Below, piece by piece: positions 9,201-17,478 of a stretch of 64,000 nucleotides of DNA. Location: contig NZ_CP097384.1 in assembly GCF_024584705.1 (NCBI RefSeq), positions 2,108,001 to 2,172,000 on the forward strand, read 5' to 3'. Within the stretch, counting starts at the first letter, position 1, and the number at the start of each line of letters is the position of its first letter. Source of the stretch: Blastopirellula sp. J2-11 (GTDB taxonomy: Bacteria > Planctomycetota > Planctomycetia > Pirellulales > Pirellulaceae). The notes beneath the pieces were generated by a model. The model was not told the origin of the DNA. It saw nothing but the letters and a program-made list of their open reading frames with translations, and did not search any database. Position numbers and translations under genes: made by a program.

Positions 9201-9797
9201 GGCGAAGAAAAAGGAGATGGCAGCGGCCGCGACGACAAGGGCGACGGCGACAAGTCAGGGGGCGGTAAGCCGGGCGAACCGAACGAGCAAACCGGTCAAA
9301 AGCCGGAATCCGGAGGCGAATCGAATCAATACGGCGATGGAAATCCGACCGGTGGCGGCGGCATGCCCAGCGATCAAAACGCGACTCCAGACGCCGGCGG
9401 TCCCGAGCATGGCGGCGACGAGGCGAACCTCGATTATGCTCGCAAAGCGACCGACCTGGTGCTCGACAAGCTGGAGCATGACCAAAAGGAACCGGATCAA
9501 GAGCTGCTGAATGAACTCGGCTGGTCGAAAGAACAGTTCCGCGAGTTCACCCAGCGCTGGAAAGCGATGAAGCAGGCGGCCGACTCCGCTGCACCCGGCA
9601 GCGAAGCGAAGCAAGAGCTGGACGAGGCGCTCCGCAGTCTGGGATTAACGCCAGGCAAAGATCAGCTTCGCCGTAACGAGTCCAACTCGGCGCAGCAAGG
9701 GGGCGCCGCCGATGTCAACCGGTCGCGACCTCCGGCCGCATTTCTGGAACAATACAAGGCTTACCTCAAAGGCTCCGCCAAACAGGCGCCTCGCTGA
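6204..9797 (+). CDS. Giant membrane protein, DUF4175-like, with Gly/Gln/Glu-rich repeat tail
   Basis: About 1197 residues from ATG 6204; the frame is open 49 codons further upstream, but those residues look non-coding. Two membrane segments lie near residues 36-60 and 68-88 and a third near 170-190, followed by an extended beta-rich region to about residue 560. The segment around AARMIEQGQPALKNGLINF resembles the start of DUF4175 family proteins. The next 500 or so residues are hydrophilic low complexity, including an 11-copy decapeptide repeat. The last 130 residues regain a predicted helical domain (LDYARKATDLVLDKLEHDQ). Such proteins usually sit near MoxR/DUF58 genes, but none is here. Role unknown, probably at the cytoplasmic membrane. 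Confidence 0.7.
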   Translation: MATDTTDSPISDALRNQASDDRLIQKKLRKTRWQLKIAELAAACMLFAAGAIAFLLLLAVVDHWVLNLSFPLRLAALAFFLGSAGYFAWSMILPLLWRTISPVYAARMIEQGQPALKNGLINFLLLKQEATPIHRAVLDTVQQRAASDLKEYATETTVDFSKAIRIGYVFAAVALAFVVYKIASPKDPLTTVHRVISPWADIARPSRVDIVEVLPGDVQIYQGQTVEVAVKVYNFDDDEQVELFFSSADRRIVDQKVTLEPDESGLYFRGVIAPEGQGIQHNLAYFVKAGDATTRDYNITATPAPSIEVVDIRYDYPAYTMETPLTQVRDGAVKALEGTRVTVRAISNLPMEDAFIEFDPDAGDHANAARTKMTVSADDPTSAIGTFVIELLRHPAADDPAKIAATPKHRRYQLRFKTAAGDLNPYPVAYPIEVIRDLSPEVQLLRPTGDKIRVPANGGAALEFRAIDPDYAVRQLTVIGEVEGKERLRTPLLQQSTTGNVIETYRFVPREQKLKPGDLVTIYALAEDNRTDSAGRPTPNVTTSRSLTIEITEPEQGAEKQIPPKQDDKPQDGQPQDGEKGGEQMKDGQQGGEKQEGGQQGGEKQEGGQQGGEKQEGGQQGGEKQEGGQQGGEKQEGGQQGGEKQEGGQQGGAKQEGGQQGGEKQEGGQQGGEKQEGGQQGGEKQEGGQQGGGMQEGGQQGGTQQGAQDPNQNAPPKPLAADDSQAGDAFERIQKYLEKKEQEAGGAKSGEQESAMPGDKADGGASQPKDSGQPNRDHEATENQSPEKGGEPKPSESGVDSDADNSGQEGGMKSEGDKPEDQQAGRQRGEGEMKDQQGDESGGDSEKGAPTESEEKSDPMGEERTGDNGVGDAGKSGTGNPGADEDQGSPSSPDGAPNTPSDKMGKPDSGEEKSEQGPKSAVGDHKENKQNNSKGESDGDRSGGGDSGGGQSAKQEGHDSPGESSAADKGSSASKQRGEGEEGSKGGDQSETDKKTGAPGEEKGDGSGRDDKGDGDKSGGGKPGEPNEQTGQKPESGGESNQYGDGNPTGGGGMPSDQNATPDAGGPEHGGDEANLDYARKATDLVLDKLEHDQKEPDQELLNELGWSKEQFREFTQRWKAMKQAADSAAPGSEAKQELDEALRSLGLTPGKDQLRRNESNSAQQGGAADVNRSRPPAAFLEQYKAYLKGSAKQAPR
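7974..8303 (+). repeat. 11 tandem copies of a 30-bp coding repeat (GGEKQEGGQQ)
   Basis: Eleven consecutive in-frame 30-base units encode the decapeptide GGEKQEGGQQ, with only GGAK in the seventh and GGGM in the eleventh unit deviating. Differences between units are mostly at third codon positions (ggc/ggt, caa/cag), so the array is old enough to have drifted synonymously while the peptide was kept. Copy number is likely to vary between strains. Confidence 0.95.
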
Positions 9798-9853
9798 TCA
9801 TTCACCCTGACCCATCTCGCCTGTGCAGCTGCGGCTAGCGCTGGCTTTTCTGC

Positions 9854-11455
9854 ATGACCACATCGACGCCTCGTTACCTTGTGCCGTTTCATCCGAAGCG
9901 GGTTTCTCACTACTTCACCGACGTCCTGGTGCTCGGCGGCGGAATCGCCGGACTGCGAGCGGCGCTGGAGGTCGACCCGGCGCTGTCAGTTCTGATCGTG
10001 ACCAAGGACAAAATTCTGGAATCGAACAGCAACTACGCCCAAGGAGGGATCGCCGGCGTGCTGGACGAAGAAGACCGGTACGAAGATCACGCCGCGGATA
10101 CGATTACCGCCGGCGGCAGCTTGTGCAATCCGGCTGTGGTCGACATGGTGGTGCGCGAGGGGCCAGACTGCATTCGCGAACTGATCCAATGGGGAACGGA
10201 GTTCGACAAAGAAGATGGCCAGCTCGCGTTGACGCGCGAAGGAGGTCACGGGCGTTCGCGCATCGTCCATGCGTTGGGAGACTCGACCGGCCGCGAAGTG
10301 ATTCGCGCAGTCGTCGAGCATGTTCGAAGTCGCGAGAATATCCAGATCTGGCAAAATGAGTTCACCCTTGATCTGATCACCCACGAAGGGGAATGTCGCG
10401 GCGCGCTGGCGTCCGACCAAAAACATGGTCGTACGCTGATCTGGGCGAAGCAAACCATTTTGGCGACCGGCGGCGTGGGGCAGATCTATCGCGAGTCGAC
10501 TAATCCCAAGGTCGCCACCGGCGACGGCTTGGCGCTGGCGATAAGAGCCGGAGCGCAGCTACGTGACATGGAGTTTATGCAGTTTCACCCGACGGTCCTC
10601 TACATCGCCGGTAGCGGTCGCAGTTTGATTACCGAAGCGATTCGCGGCGAAGGGGCCCATCTGATCGACCGCAGCGGCAATCGGTTTATGGCCGATTACG
10701 ACCTGCGGGGAGAACTGGCGCCGCGGGATGTCGTTTCGCAGGCGATCGTCTCACAAATGGAACGGACGAAAGCTCCCTGCGTCTTTTTGAGTCTCAGCCA
10801 TCTCGACGCCGATTTTGTCCGCCGACGATTTCCGGGCATCGCCCAGGCTTGCGGCAAGTTTGGGATCGACATCACCACAGATCGCGTCCCGGTCCGGCCG
10901 GGCGCTCATTACATGATCGGCGGTTTGACGGTCGATTTAGAGGGGCGGACGACTTTGCCGGGGCTGTGGGCGGCCGGCGAGGTGACTTCGACCGGATTGC
11001 ACGGCGCAAATCGCCTGGCGTCGAACAGTTTGCTGGAAGGACTCGTATATGGAAAAAGGAGCGGCCACGGCGCCTCACAAGCGGCGCTGGAGATGCCGGA
11101 CCGGTTTACGGCGCTGAATCTCGAAAATCCGCAGTTACCGTCGGCTGAGCCGCTCGATTTGGAAGATATTCGCAATTCGCTCACCAGTTTGATGTGGCGA
11201 TCGGTTGGCGTCCGCCGTGAACAGGCGGGACTTGCCGAAGCGGTCGACATGATCGATTCATGGCGCAGCTACGTTTCCTTACAACAATTCGATCATCCCG
11301 CCGGCTGGGAGTTGCAGAATATGCTGCTCGTGGCGCGGGCGATCGCTCAGTCAGCGCTTGCCCGGTGCGAATCGCGCGGAGTTCATTTACGGATGGACTA
11401 CCCGCAAATCGACGATTCGCACTGGAATCGCCATCTCACCTATCCCATCGACTAA
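9854..11455 (+). CDS. nadB: L-aspartate oxidase
   Basis: 533 residues, the usual length for NadB, which oxidises L-aspartate to iminoaspartate in the first step of de novo NAD synthesis. The FAD-binding dinucleotide motif is near the N-terminus (VLVLGGGIAGLRAAL). SNSNYAQGGIAGV and HALGDSTGREV follow, and the flavin-binding C-terminal part TGLHGANRLASNSLLEGLV is intact. HYMIGGLTVDLEGRT is the family's capping-domain signature shared with fumarate reductase flavoproteins. The C-terminal helical domain is present. nadA and nadC are not in the window. Succinate dehydrogenase flavoprotein is the main alternative but the motifs and the lack of an SdhB neighbour favour NadB. Confidence 0.93.
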   Translation: MTTSTPRYLVPFHPKRVSHYFTDVLVLGGGIAGLRAALEVDPALSVLIVTKDKILESNSNYAQGGIAGVLDEEDRYEDHAADTITAGGSLCNPAVVDMVVREGPDCIRELIQWGTEFDKEDGQLALTREGGHGRSRIVHALGDSTGREVIRAVVEHVRSRENIQIWQNEFTLDLITHEGECRGALASDQKHGRTLIWAKQTILATGGVGQIYRESTNPKVATGDGLALAIRAGAQLRDMEFMQFHPTVLYIAGSGRSLITEAIRGEGAHLIDRSGNRFMADYDLRGELAPRDVVSQAIVSQMERTKAPCVFLSLSHLDADFVRRRFPGIAQACGKFGIDITTDRVPVRPGAHYMIGGLTVDLEGRTTLPGLWAAGEVTSTGLHGANRLASNSLLEGLVYGKRSGHGASQAALEMPDRFTALNLENPQLPSAEPLDLEDIRNSLTSLMWRSVGVRREQAGLAEAVDMIDSWRSYVSLQQFDHPAGWELQNMLLVARAIAQSALARCESRGVHLRMDYPQIDDSHWNRHLTYPID

Positions 11456-11669
11456 CTCCCCTTCCCTTCCCTGATTGTCGCTCCTCATTGAGCCGGTTCC
11501 GGTTAAACCTTGGCTGCAACGGCCGATGCTGGAGTTTTAGCAAACGCCGATTTGAATTAAACTACGCCGTTTACGCGGGTGCTGTTCTGCAAATGAGCGG
11601 CGTATGCGGCGAATAACGCTCAAAATCTTCCCCATTTCTTCATCGATTCAAAAACGACGGTTGGCAAGT

Positions 11670-12428
11670 ATGGCGCAGTCGAGCGGAACCCCGATGATCG
11701 AGGCGGATCGCCTTTCAAAGTTCTATGGAATTTTCGCCGCTTCACGCGACGTAACTTTCCAGGTCCATCGCGGCGAAGTGGTCGCATTTCTCGGCCCCAA
11801 CGGCGCCGGTAAAAGCACCACGATGAAGCTGCTGACCGGGTACCTTTCGCCCAGCGAAGGGGTCGCCAAGATTGCAGGGCATAACATGATGACCGACCGC
11901 TTGGCGGGATCGTCGCTGCTCGGCTATCTGCCCGAAAATGGTCCGCTTTATCCCGATGCGACGCCCCACAGCTTGCTGATGTTCTTTGGCGAAGCTCGCG
12001 GCATGACTCCTGCCCAGCGTAAAGAACGAATTGAAGCGGTGGTCGACCTGTGCAACTTGCACACGGTGCTGCACAAGCCGATCAGCAAATTGTCGAAGGG
12101 CTACAAGCAACGGGTCGGCATGGCCCAGGCGATCTTGCATGAGCCGGAAGTGCTGATCCTAGACGAGCCGACATCGGGGCTGGACCCCAATCAAATCCGG
12201 GGCGTGCGCGAGATGATTCGCCGTTTGGGAGAGGAAAAGACCATTTTGCTCTCGACCCATATCTTCCAGGAAGTTGATGCGCTGGCGACGCGTGCGATTG
12301 TGATCAACGAAGGACGCCTGATTTATGACGGCGCCATCGATGCGATGAAACAGCCAGGCGAATCGCTGGACGACGCTTTCTATCGTATGACCAAAGGGGT
12401 GAACGCGCTCACTCCTGCAACGACCTGA
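11670..12428 (+). CDS. ABC transporter ATP-binding protein, GldA-like
   Basis: About 252 residues from ATG 11670. Walker A GPNGAGKSTT is near residue 45, the signature is LSKGYKQRVGMAQAI and Walker B is VLILDEPTSGLD, followed by the switch histidine in STH. The sequence LGYLPENGPLYPDATP is typical of the ABC-2 type exporter group that includes the gliding-motility ATPase GldA. It is followed by a fused permease/auxiliary gene and a DUF4340 gene in the same direction, the usual trio for this exporter class. The substrate is not known; in Bacteroidetes GldA/F/G is linked to gliding, but planctomycetes keep the cluster without clear gliding genes. Confidence 0.88.
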   Translation: MAQSSGTPMIEADRLSKFYGIFAASRDVTFQVHRGEVVAFLGPNGAGKSTTMKLLTGYLSPSEGVAKIAGHNMMTDRLAGSSLLGYLPENGPLYPDATPHSLLMFFGEARGMTPAQRKERIEAVVDLCNLHTVLHKPISKLSKGYKQRVGMAQAILHEPEVLILDEPTSGLDPNQIRGVREMIRRLGEEKTILLSTHIFQEVDALATRAIVINEGRLIYDGAIDAMKQPGESLDDAFYRMTKGVNALTPATT

Positions 12429-12600
12429 TTGACTCTTACCCCATCCACTTGGCAAAGCTTACGACTTTCCCGAAAGCACTGACGCTATCATGGCTTGGAT
12501 AAACGCAATTACGCTGGTTTGCTTCGATCTGATTTTCGCAGGCGCCTTTTTCGTCGCGATGATTCCTTTGTTGCTGGCGAAGCAAGCCGCTTACGCAGTG

Positions 12601-15399
12601 ATGAAGCGCAATTTCAAATCGTACTTTAGCAACCCGACAGGCTATGTCTTTCTCGCGATCTTCGTGTTGTTGACGTCGATGGCGGCGTTTTGGCCGCATG
12701 AGTTCTTTAACGCCAACCTGGCGAATCTCGCTCAGCTGAACCAGAATATCGGCTTGATCATGCTGATCTTCGTGCCGGCGATCACGATGGGATTGTGGGC
12801 CGATGAGCGACGACAAGGCACCGACGAACTGCTGCTGACGTTGCCGGCCACCGACTTTGATATCGTGATGGGCAAGTACCTGGCCGCCGTCGCCGTGTTT
12901 AGCGTTTCGCTCCTCTTTTCGCAGTTTTGCAACTTCCTGGTGCTCAACGCGCTGTCGGAAGGGGACATGGATATCGGTTTGTTTTTGACAACCTATATCG
13001 GCTATTGGTTTATCGGCCTAGCGATGATCTCGCTGGGCATGGTCGCGTCTTTCCTGACCCACAACCTGACGTTGGGCTTTGTGATGGGCGTGCTGATCAA
13101 CGCACCGTTTGTCATGCTGCAATACGCCGACGCGTTTGTGACCGGAACCGGCTGGATTCAATTTTTTAGCCAAGCGAGCATCGGCAGTCAGTTTGAGGAC
13201 TTTGGCCGCGGCGTGGTCAGTTTGTCGTCACTCGTCTACTTCATCATGTTGACGGTATTCGGCGTTTATCTCAGCATGGTGCTGATCGGACGACGGCATT
13301 GGCTGGGTGGAAAAGATGGCGAATCCCGTCTAGGGCACTATCTGTTGCGGACGATTTCACTGGTCGTGATCGCTAGTTCGGCGACGTTGTTCTTTGTGCT
13401 GCATGACTCGCGCTGGGATGCGACCGCCGGCAAGACCAGTTCGATCTCACCGCAGACAATGAAGCTGATCCGTAATCTGAAATCGGACGAGCCTGTCCGT
13501 ATCGAAGCCTTTATCAGCGCCGAAGTTCCTGAGTCATACGCGGAAGTAAAAAGCGACCTGATTAGCTATTTGAACGAGTTTCGCGGCGCTAGCGGCGCCA
13601 AGATGGACGTCTTCATCTACGACGATCTCGAGCCGTTTAGCGAACTGGCCGAAAAAGCCCGCGACCAATATGGGATCATGCCGGTGCAAGTGGTCGGAGA
13701 AACCCGCGGCATCATGCAGGCCAAGGAAATCATCCTGGGCGCCGCCGTTCAGCGTGGGCTTGAGAAAGTGGTGATTCCATTCTTTGGGAATCGCATTCCG
13801 GTTGAATACGAACTGGTTCGTTCGATCAGCACCGTAACCGATCAACAACGCAAGCGGATCGGCGTGTTGACGACCGACGCGATGTTATTCGGCGGAGTTC
13901 GCCCTGATCCGACCAATCCGTTCGGCGGTTTTCAGAACGTGCCCAAACAGCGGATCGTTGACGAGTTGGAAAAACAGTACGACGTCGAGCAGGTCGATCC
14001 CGGTGAGCCGATTGATCCGACCAAGTTTGACGTGTTGGTCGCCGTGCAACCCTCGAGCTTGACGCAGCCGCAATTGGACAACCTGCTGACGGCGGTCAAA
14101 GCCGGCGTGCCGACGGCGATCTTCGACGATCCGGTGCCGCTGACGATGAATCAAGCGCCGCCGATTTCGGCTCCCAAGGCTCCGCAAGGAAGTGCGATGT
14201 TTGGTCGTCAACAACCTCCACCGCAAAAGTGCGACATTCGCCAACTTTGGAGTCTGCTGGGCGTGACGCTCAGCGGCCAGCAATTGGTTACGGATCAATA
14301 CTTCAACGCCAACATCATCTGGCAGAAATACAATCCGCATCCGAAGCTGCGAATCGGCGGCGGGGGACAAATTACGCCAGAGTGGGTGTTTGTCGATCGC
14401 AACACGCCGATTGCCGATGATGCGCTTCCGCCGCTCAATCCTGATATCGACGTCTCGCAAAACCTGTCAGAAGTCTTGTTCGTTTATCCCGGCGCGATTC
14501 TGCGCAGCAAAGATTTTCCGCAGTCGATGACCTTTACTCCTTTGATTCGGACCGGAAATTTAACCGGCACCGTGACGTTAGATGGATTGACGCGACAAGG
14601 GAACGGCGCGACGGGCCAGCATCCGCTGACCGGCGAACAATATACGTTGGCGGCGCTGATTGAGGGGACGCCGAGCAGCGATGTTGATAAGCTCGCTGAT
14701 CCGAATCAAAAGAAGACGGAGGCGACCGCGACGACGCCGATTCGCGTCGCGATGGTCGCTGATATCGACTTGCTGCACAGCGCTTTCGTCGGCCTACAGG
14801 CCGAAAAGAACGATCAGATCGAGTTGAGTCTCGACAACACGACCTTCGTATTGAACCTGCTGGATAACCTGGCTGGGGATGATCGCTTTACGACAATTCG
14901 CGGCAAGAGTCCCCGTTTGGCTCGTCTGACGATGGTCGATACGATGACCAAACATGCCGTCGAAGAAAGCACGCGTGAAGAAGAAGCGGCGAAAACGAAG
15001 TTTGAAGCCGAACAAAAAGCGAAAGAAGAAGAAATCAACAAGCCAGTCGAGGCGCTGCAAGATAAGATCCGCGAGTTGCAAGCGAAACAAGCTCGCCAGC
15101 AGATGACCGCGGAAGATCAGATCGAGGTCACCAAGTTGGCCAAACGCGTTCGCGAACAGGAAGCGGTCGCGAATCGCAAACTGCAGGTCGAAGCGGAGCG
15201 GATCACGAAGGAACTGCAGGAAACGCAACAGCACATCCAGCGCGATCTCGATCGTCAGGTGCTGAAAACGCAGAACACGTTCAAGATGTTCGCCGTGATT
15301 CTGCCGCCGATTCCGCCGATCCTGGTTGGTTTGATCGTCTTCGTCATTCGTCGCATCAAAGAACGCGAAGGATTGTCGAAGGATCGTATCGTCAAGTAA
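12601..15399 (+). CDS. Fused ABC-2 permease and GldG-like auxiliary protein
   Basis: About 932 residues from ATG 12601, where GldF-type proteins normally begin (MKRNFKSYFSNPTGYVFLAI); an in-frame ATG at 12490 would add 37 residues. Residues up to about 265 form the six-helix ABC-2 permease (GldF-like; TGYVFLAI, ADERRQGTDELLLTLP). A seventh helix precedes the GldG-like ectodomain (ABC_transp_aux type; SISPQTMKLIRNLKSDEPVR, GVLTTDAMLF). A coiled coil rich in Glu/Lys/Gln follows near residues 770-890, and a last helix sits near the C-terminus. In Bacteroidetes GldF and GldG are separate proteins. The ATPase lies upstream and a DUF4340 gene downstream, so this is the membrane component of one exporter. 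Confidence 0.85.
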   Translation: MKRNFKSYFSNPTGYVFLAIFVLLTSMAAFWPHEFFNANLANLAQLNQNIGLIMLIFVPAITMGLWADERRQGTDELLLTLPATDFDIVMGKYLAAVAVFSVSLLFSQFCNFLVLNALSEGDMDIGLFLTTYIGYWFIGLAMISLGMVASFLTHNLTLGFVMGVLINAPFVMLQYADAFVTGTGWIQFFSQASIGSQFEDFGRGVVSLSSLVYFIMLTVFGVYLSMVLIGRRHWLGGKDGESRLGHYLLRTISLVVIASSATLFFVLHDSRWDATAGKTSSISPQTMKLIRNLKSDEPVRIEAFISAEVPESYAEVKSDLISYLNEFRGASGAKMDVFIYDDLEPFSELAEKARDQYGIMPVQVVGETRGIMQAKEIILGAAVQRGLEKVVIPFFGNRIPVEYELVRSISTVTDQQRKRIGVLTTDAMLFGGVRPDPTNPFGGFQNVPKQRIVDELEKQYDVEQVDPGEPIDPTKFDVLVAVQPSSLTQPQLDNLLTAVKAGVPTAIFDDPVPLTMNQAPPISAPKAPQGSAMFGRQQPPPQKCDIRQLWSLLGVTLSGQQLVTDQYFNANIIWQKYNPHPKLRIGGGGQITPEWVFVDRNTPIADDALPPLNPDIDVSQNLSEVLFVYPGAILRSKDFPQSMTFTPLIRTGNLTGTVTLDGLTRQGNGATGQHPLTGEQYTLAALIEGTPSSDVDKLADPNQKKTEATATTPIRVAMVADIDLLHSAFVGLQAEKNDQIELSLDNTTFVLNLLDNLAGDDRFTTIRGKSPRLARLTMVDTMTKHAVEESTREEEAAKTKFEAEQKAKEEEINKPVEALQDKIRELQAKQARQQMTAEDQIEVTKLAKRVREQEAVANRKLQVEAERITKELQETQQHIQRDLDRQVLKTQNTFKMFAVILPPIPPILVGLIVFVIRRIKEREGLSKDRIVK

Positions 15400-15488
15400 G
15401 CGAAACCGCGCCGTAAGCGGTAACGAAATCTGTTGAATCCGATATTTCATCTACCGACGCCGAGATCCCGTAAGGGGAACCAGTAGCG

Positions 15489-17123
15489 ATGAACGAATTA
15501 GTCAAAACATCCATTTTTGTGGGGGTCGCCGCCCTCTTTACGATCGGAGCGGTCGTCTCACGTCCGGTTCTGGCGCCCAGTAATCCAGAGGACGAAGTCG
15601 GCGAGCCCCTCTTTCCGGATTTCAATAATCCCGACCAGGCGGCTTCGCTCTCGATCACCAAATACGACAGCGAACTTGTCACGCTCAACTCGCTGACGCT
15701 GGAAGAAAGTCCGACCGGTTGGGTCGTCTCGTCCGAAGGAGGCTATCCGGCGGATGCGGAGGATCAGGTTCGAAACGCAGCGACGGCGCTGATTGGTTTA
15801 AAAGTGATCGGCGCCTTTGACGCGTTGCCGAGTCAGTTGGCCGAGTTCGCCCTGGTCAAGCCGGACGCCGAGACTCTGAACATTACCGACAGCGGCGTGG
15901 GACAATTGGTGGTGATTTCAGACGCCGACAAAAAGCCGTTGGCCGAATTGATTATCGGCAAGCAAGACGACAAGCAACCGGGGATTCGCTATGTCCGCAT
16001 TCCCAGCCGCGATCGCATCTATGTCGTGCAGCTTGACGCCGCCGCGTTTCCGATCGAATTTGAAAAGTGGATCGACAACGACCTGCTGGAGCTGAATCCT
16101 TTCGACGTGGCGCAGATGACGTTTCGCGATTACAACGCGGCGCTATTGCAAGGCGCCGGCGGAGCGCGGATCGACCGCGCTGACAAGATGGAAGCGGTCG
16201 TCGACTACAACGATATCGACAACAAATGGACGCTCCGTTCGCTCCAGTTGCCGCAAAACGGCCGCCTGGCGCCGGCCGAGTTGGGACCTGATCAAAAGCT
16301 GAACGACACCGCGTTGACCGCCGTGCGCACGGCGCTGGATGAGTTGCAATTGGTCGATGTCGTGAAAAAGCCGGCGGGCCTGGCCGAAAATCTGAAGGTC
16401 GACGGGCAGTTCAACAACGAAGGGCTCGATACGCTGATCCTGAACGGATTTTTGCCGTACGGAACGGCGCCGATGACCTTGATCGGCGATAGCGGCGAAA
16501 TCAATATTCATACGAAAGACGCATTGAAATATCGGTTGCTCTTCGGCAAAGAAGAGGACGGCGGTGAAGAAGGCCCTCGTCGCTATCTGATGGTGCAAGT
16601 CGAGCTCGACAAAGCCGCATTGCCGCCGCCTGAGACGACGGAAGTGCCGGAGTTGAAAGAAGGGGACGGCGTCGACGTCAAGAAATTGGCGGACGAAATC
16701 GCCGCGATCAAGCTGGCCAACGATCGTGCGATAGACGCCTATCGCGAAAAGCATAACGCCGCGCTGCGGAAGGTCTTTGAGATGAATTCTCGGTTCGCCG
16801 ATTGGTACTACGTGATCTCAAACGATCAGTATGAGAAGATTTTGCTGACGCAGAATAAGCTGATCGATTCGCCTGCCGGTGCTGCTCCCCAACAGCAACC
16901 TCAATCGGGCGTACCGTTCATGCTGCAACCTGCTCCAAAGCCGGTGCAACAACCGCCGGTCCAATCGATGGAGCCGGCGGCCAAACCAGTGGAGCCGGTG
17001 AAACCTGCAGCAGCCGAAGAAGCTGCGACGAAACCGGCTGCAGAAACGCCGAAGGAAGACGCTCCCAAGGCGGATAAGCCGGCGGAAGAAAAGCCCGCAG
17101 CGGAAGCTCCGGCCGCCGATTAG
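15489..17123 (+). CDS. DUF4340 domain protein
   Basis: 544 residues. One N-terminal membrane segment (VKTSIFVGVAALFTIGAVV) anchors an extracytoplasmic beta-rich domain of the DUF4340 family. Recognisable parts are TLEESPTGWVVSSEGGYPAD and LIIGKQDDKQPGIRYVRIPS. The tail after residue 460 is Pro/Ala/Gln/Glu-rich and probably disordered. DUF4340 genes commonly follow GldG-like auxiliary genes, and here it starts 89 bases after one, so it very likely belongs to the same exporter. Biochemical function is unknown. Confidence 0.85.
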   Translation: MNELVKTSIFVGVAALFTIGAVVSRPVLAPSNPEDEVGEPLFPDFNNPDQAASLSITKYDSELVTLNSLTLEESPTGWVVSSEGGYPADAEDQVRNAATALIGLKVIGAFDALPSQLAEFALVKPDAETLNITDSGVGQLVVISDADKKPLAELIIGKQDDKQPGIRYVRIPSRDRIYVVQLDAAAFPIEFEKWIDNDLLELNPFDVAQMTFRDYNAALLQGAGGARIDRADKMEAVVDYNDIDNKWTLRSLQLPQNGRLAPAELGPDQKLNDTALTAVRTALDELQLVDVVKKPAGLAENLKVDGQFNNEGLDTLILNGFLPYGTAPMTLIGDSGEINIHTKDALKYRLLFGKEEDGGEEGPRRYLMVQVELDKAALPPPETTEVPELKEGDGVDVKKLADEIAAIKLANDRAIDAYREKHNAALRKVFEMNSRFADWYYVISNDQYEKILLTQNKLIDSPAGAAPQQQPQSGVPFMLQPAPKPVQQPPVQSMEPAAKPVEPVKPAAAEEAATKPAAETPKEDAPKADKPAEEKPAAEAPAAD

Positions 17124-17212
17124 TCATCTCCCTTTTCGTAGCCCAACGCGTAAGTTTTGACGTTGCGCGTTTTCGAACCAAGCGAACGCTTTCCATCGGC
17201 TTGCGCCTCTGG

Positions 17213-17387
17213 CTAGTGTTCTGTCAAACCGCTATTTTCGGCTTCCACGAAATCAGCCGCACGGCGTTAGCCGCGGTTTCTGTCACCAATTGTCTTTCGC
17301 AAATGAGTTCCCATCAGAAACCGGTGCTAACGCACTACGGCTAATAAAAACATGGCGCCTGAAAATTGTCGCGTGACAGAACACTAG
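17213..17387. mobile_element. MITE-like element with 14-bp terminal inverted repeats
   Basis: Perfect inverted ends ctagtgttctgtca (17213-17226) and tgacagaacactag (17374-17387) bound 175 bases with no coding capacity. A TA at each edge would fit a TA-target transposon such as the IS630/Tc1 group. A second, shorter copy lies at 54008-54111. The neighbouring bases on the left (ggcttgcgcc..) are also shared. The element sits between two convergent genes and carries a REPIN in its middle. Confidence 0.7.
17250..17346. repeat. Degenerate REPIN (two inverted REPs)
   Basis: An arm starting aatcagccgcacggcg is followed about 30 bases later by a decayed inverted copy ending actacggctaat. The core matches the REPs that flank the transposase gene at 28.6 kb. 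The right arm has several substitutions, so this copy is older or no longer maintained. Confidence 0.75.
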
Positions 17388-17478
17388 TGTGACGATTTTC
17401 GGCTGATTTTGGTCGGGTTCCATGCTTGTTATCGTAAAATAACGCAACTTCAAAACCGGGTTACGAAGAGAAACGCCG

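Noticed and set aside
12490-12600. 37-residue N-terminal extension of the fused permease
   Set aside because: GldF-like proteins begin at the MKRNFKSYF-type sequence; the extension is hydrophobic but looks incidental. Not excluded.
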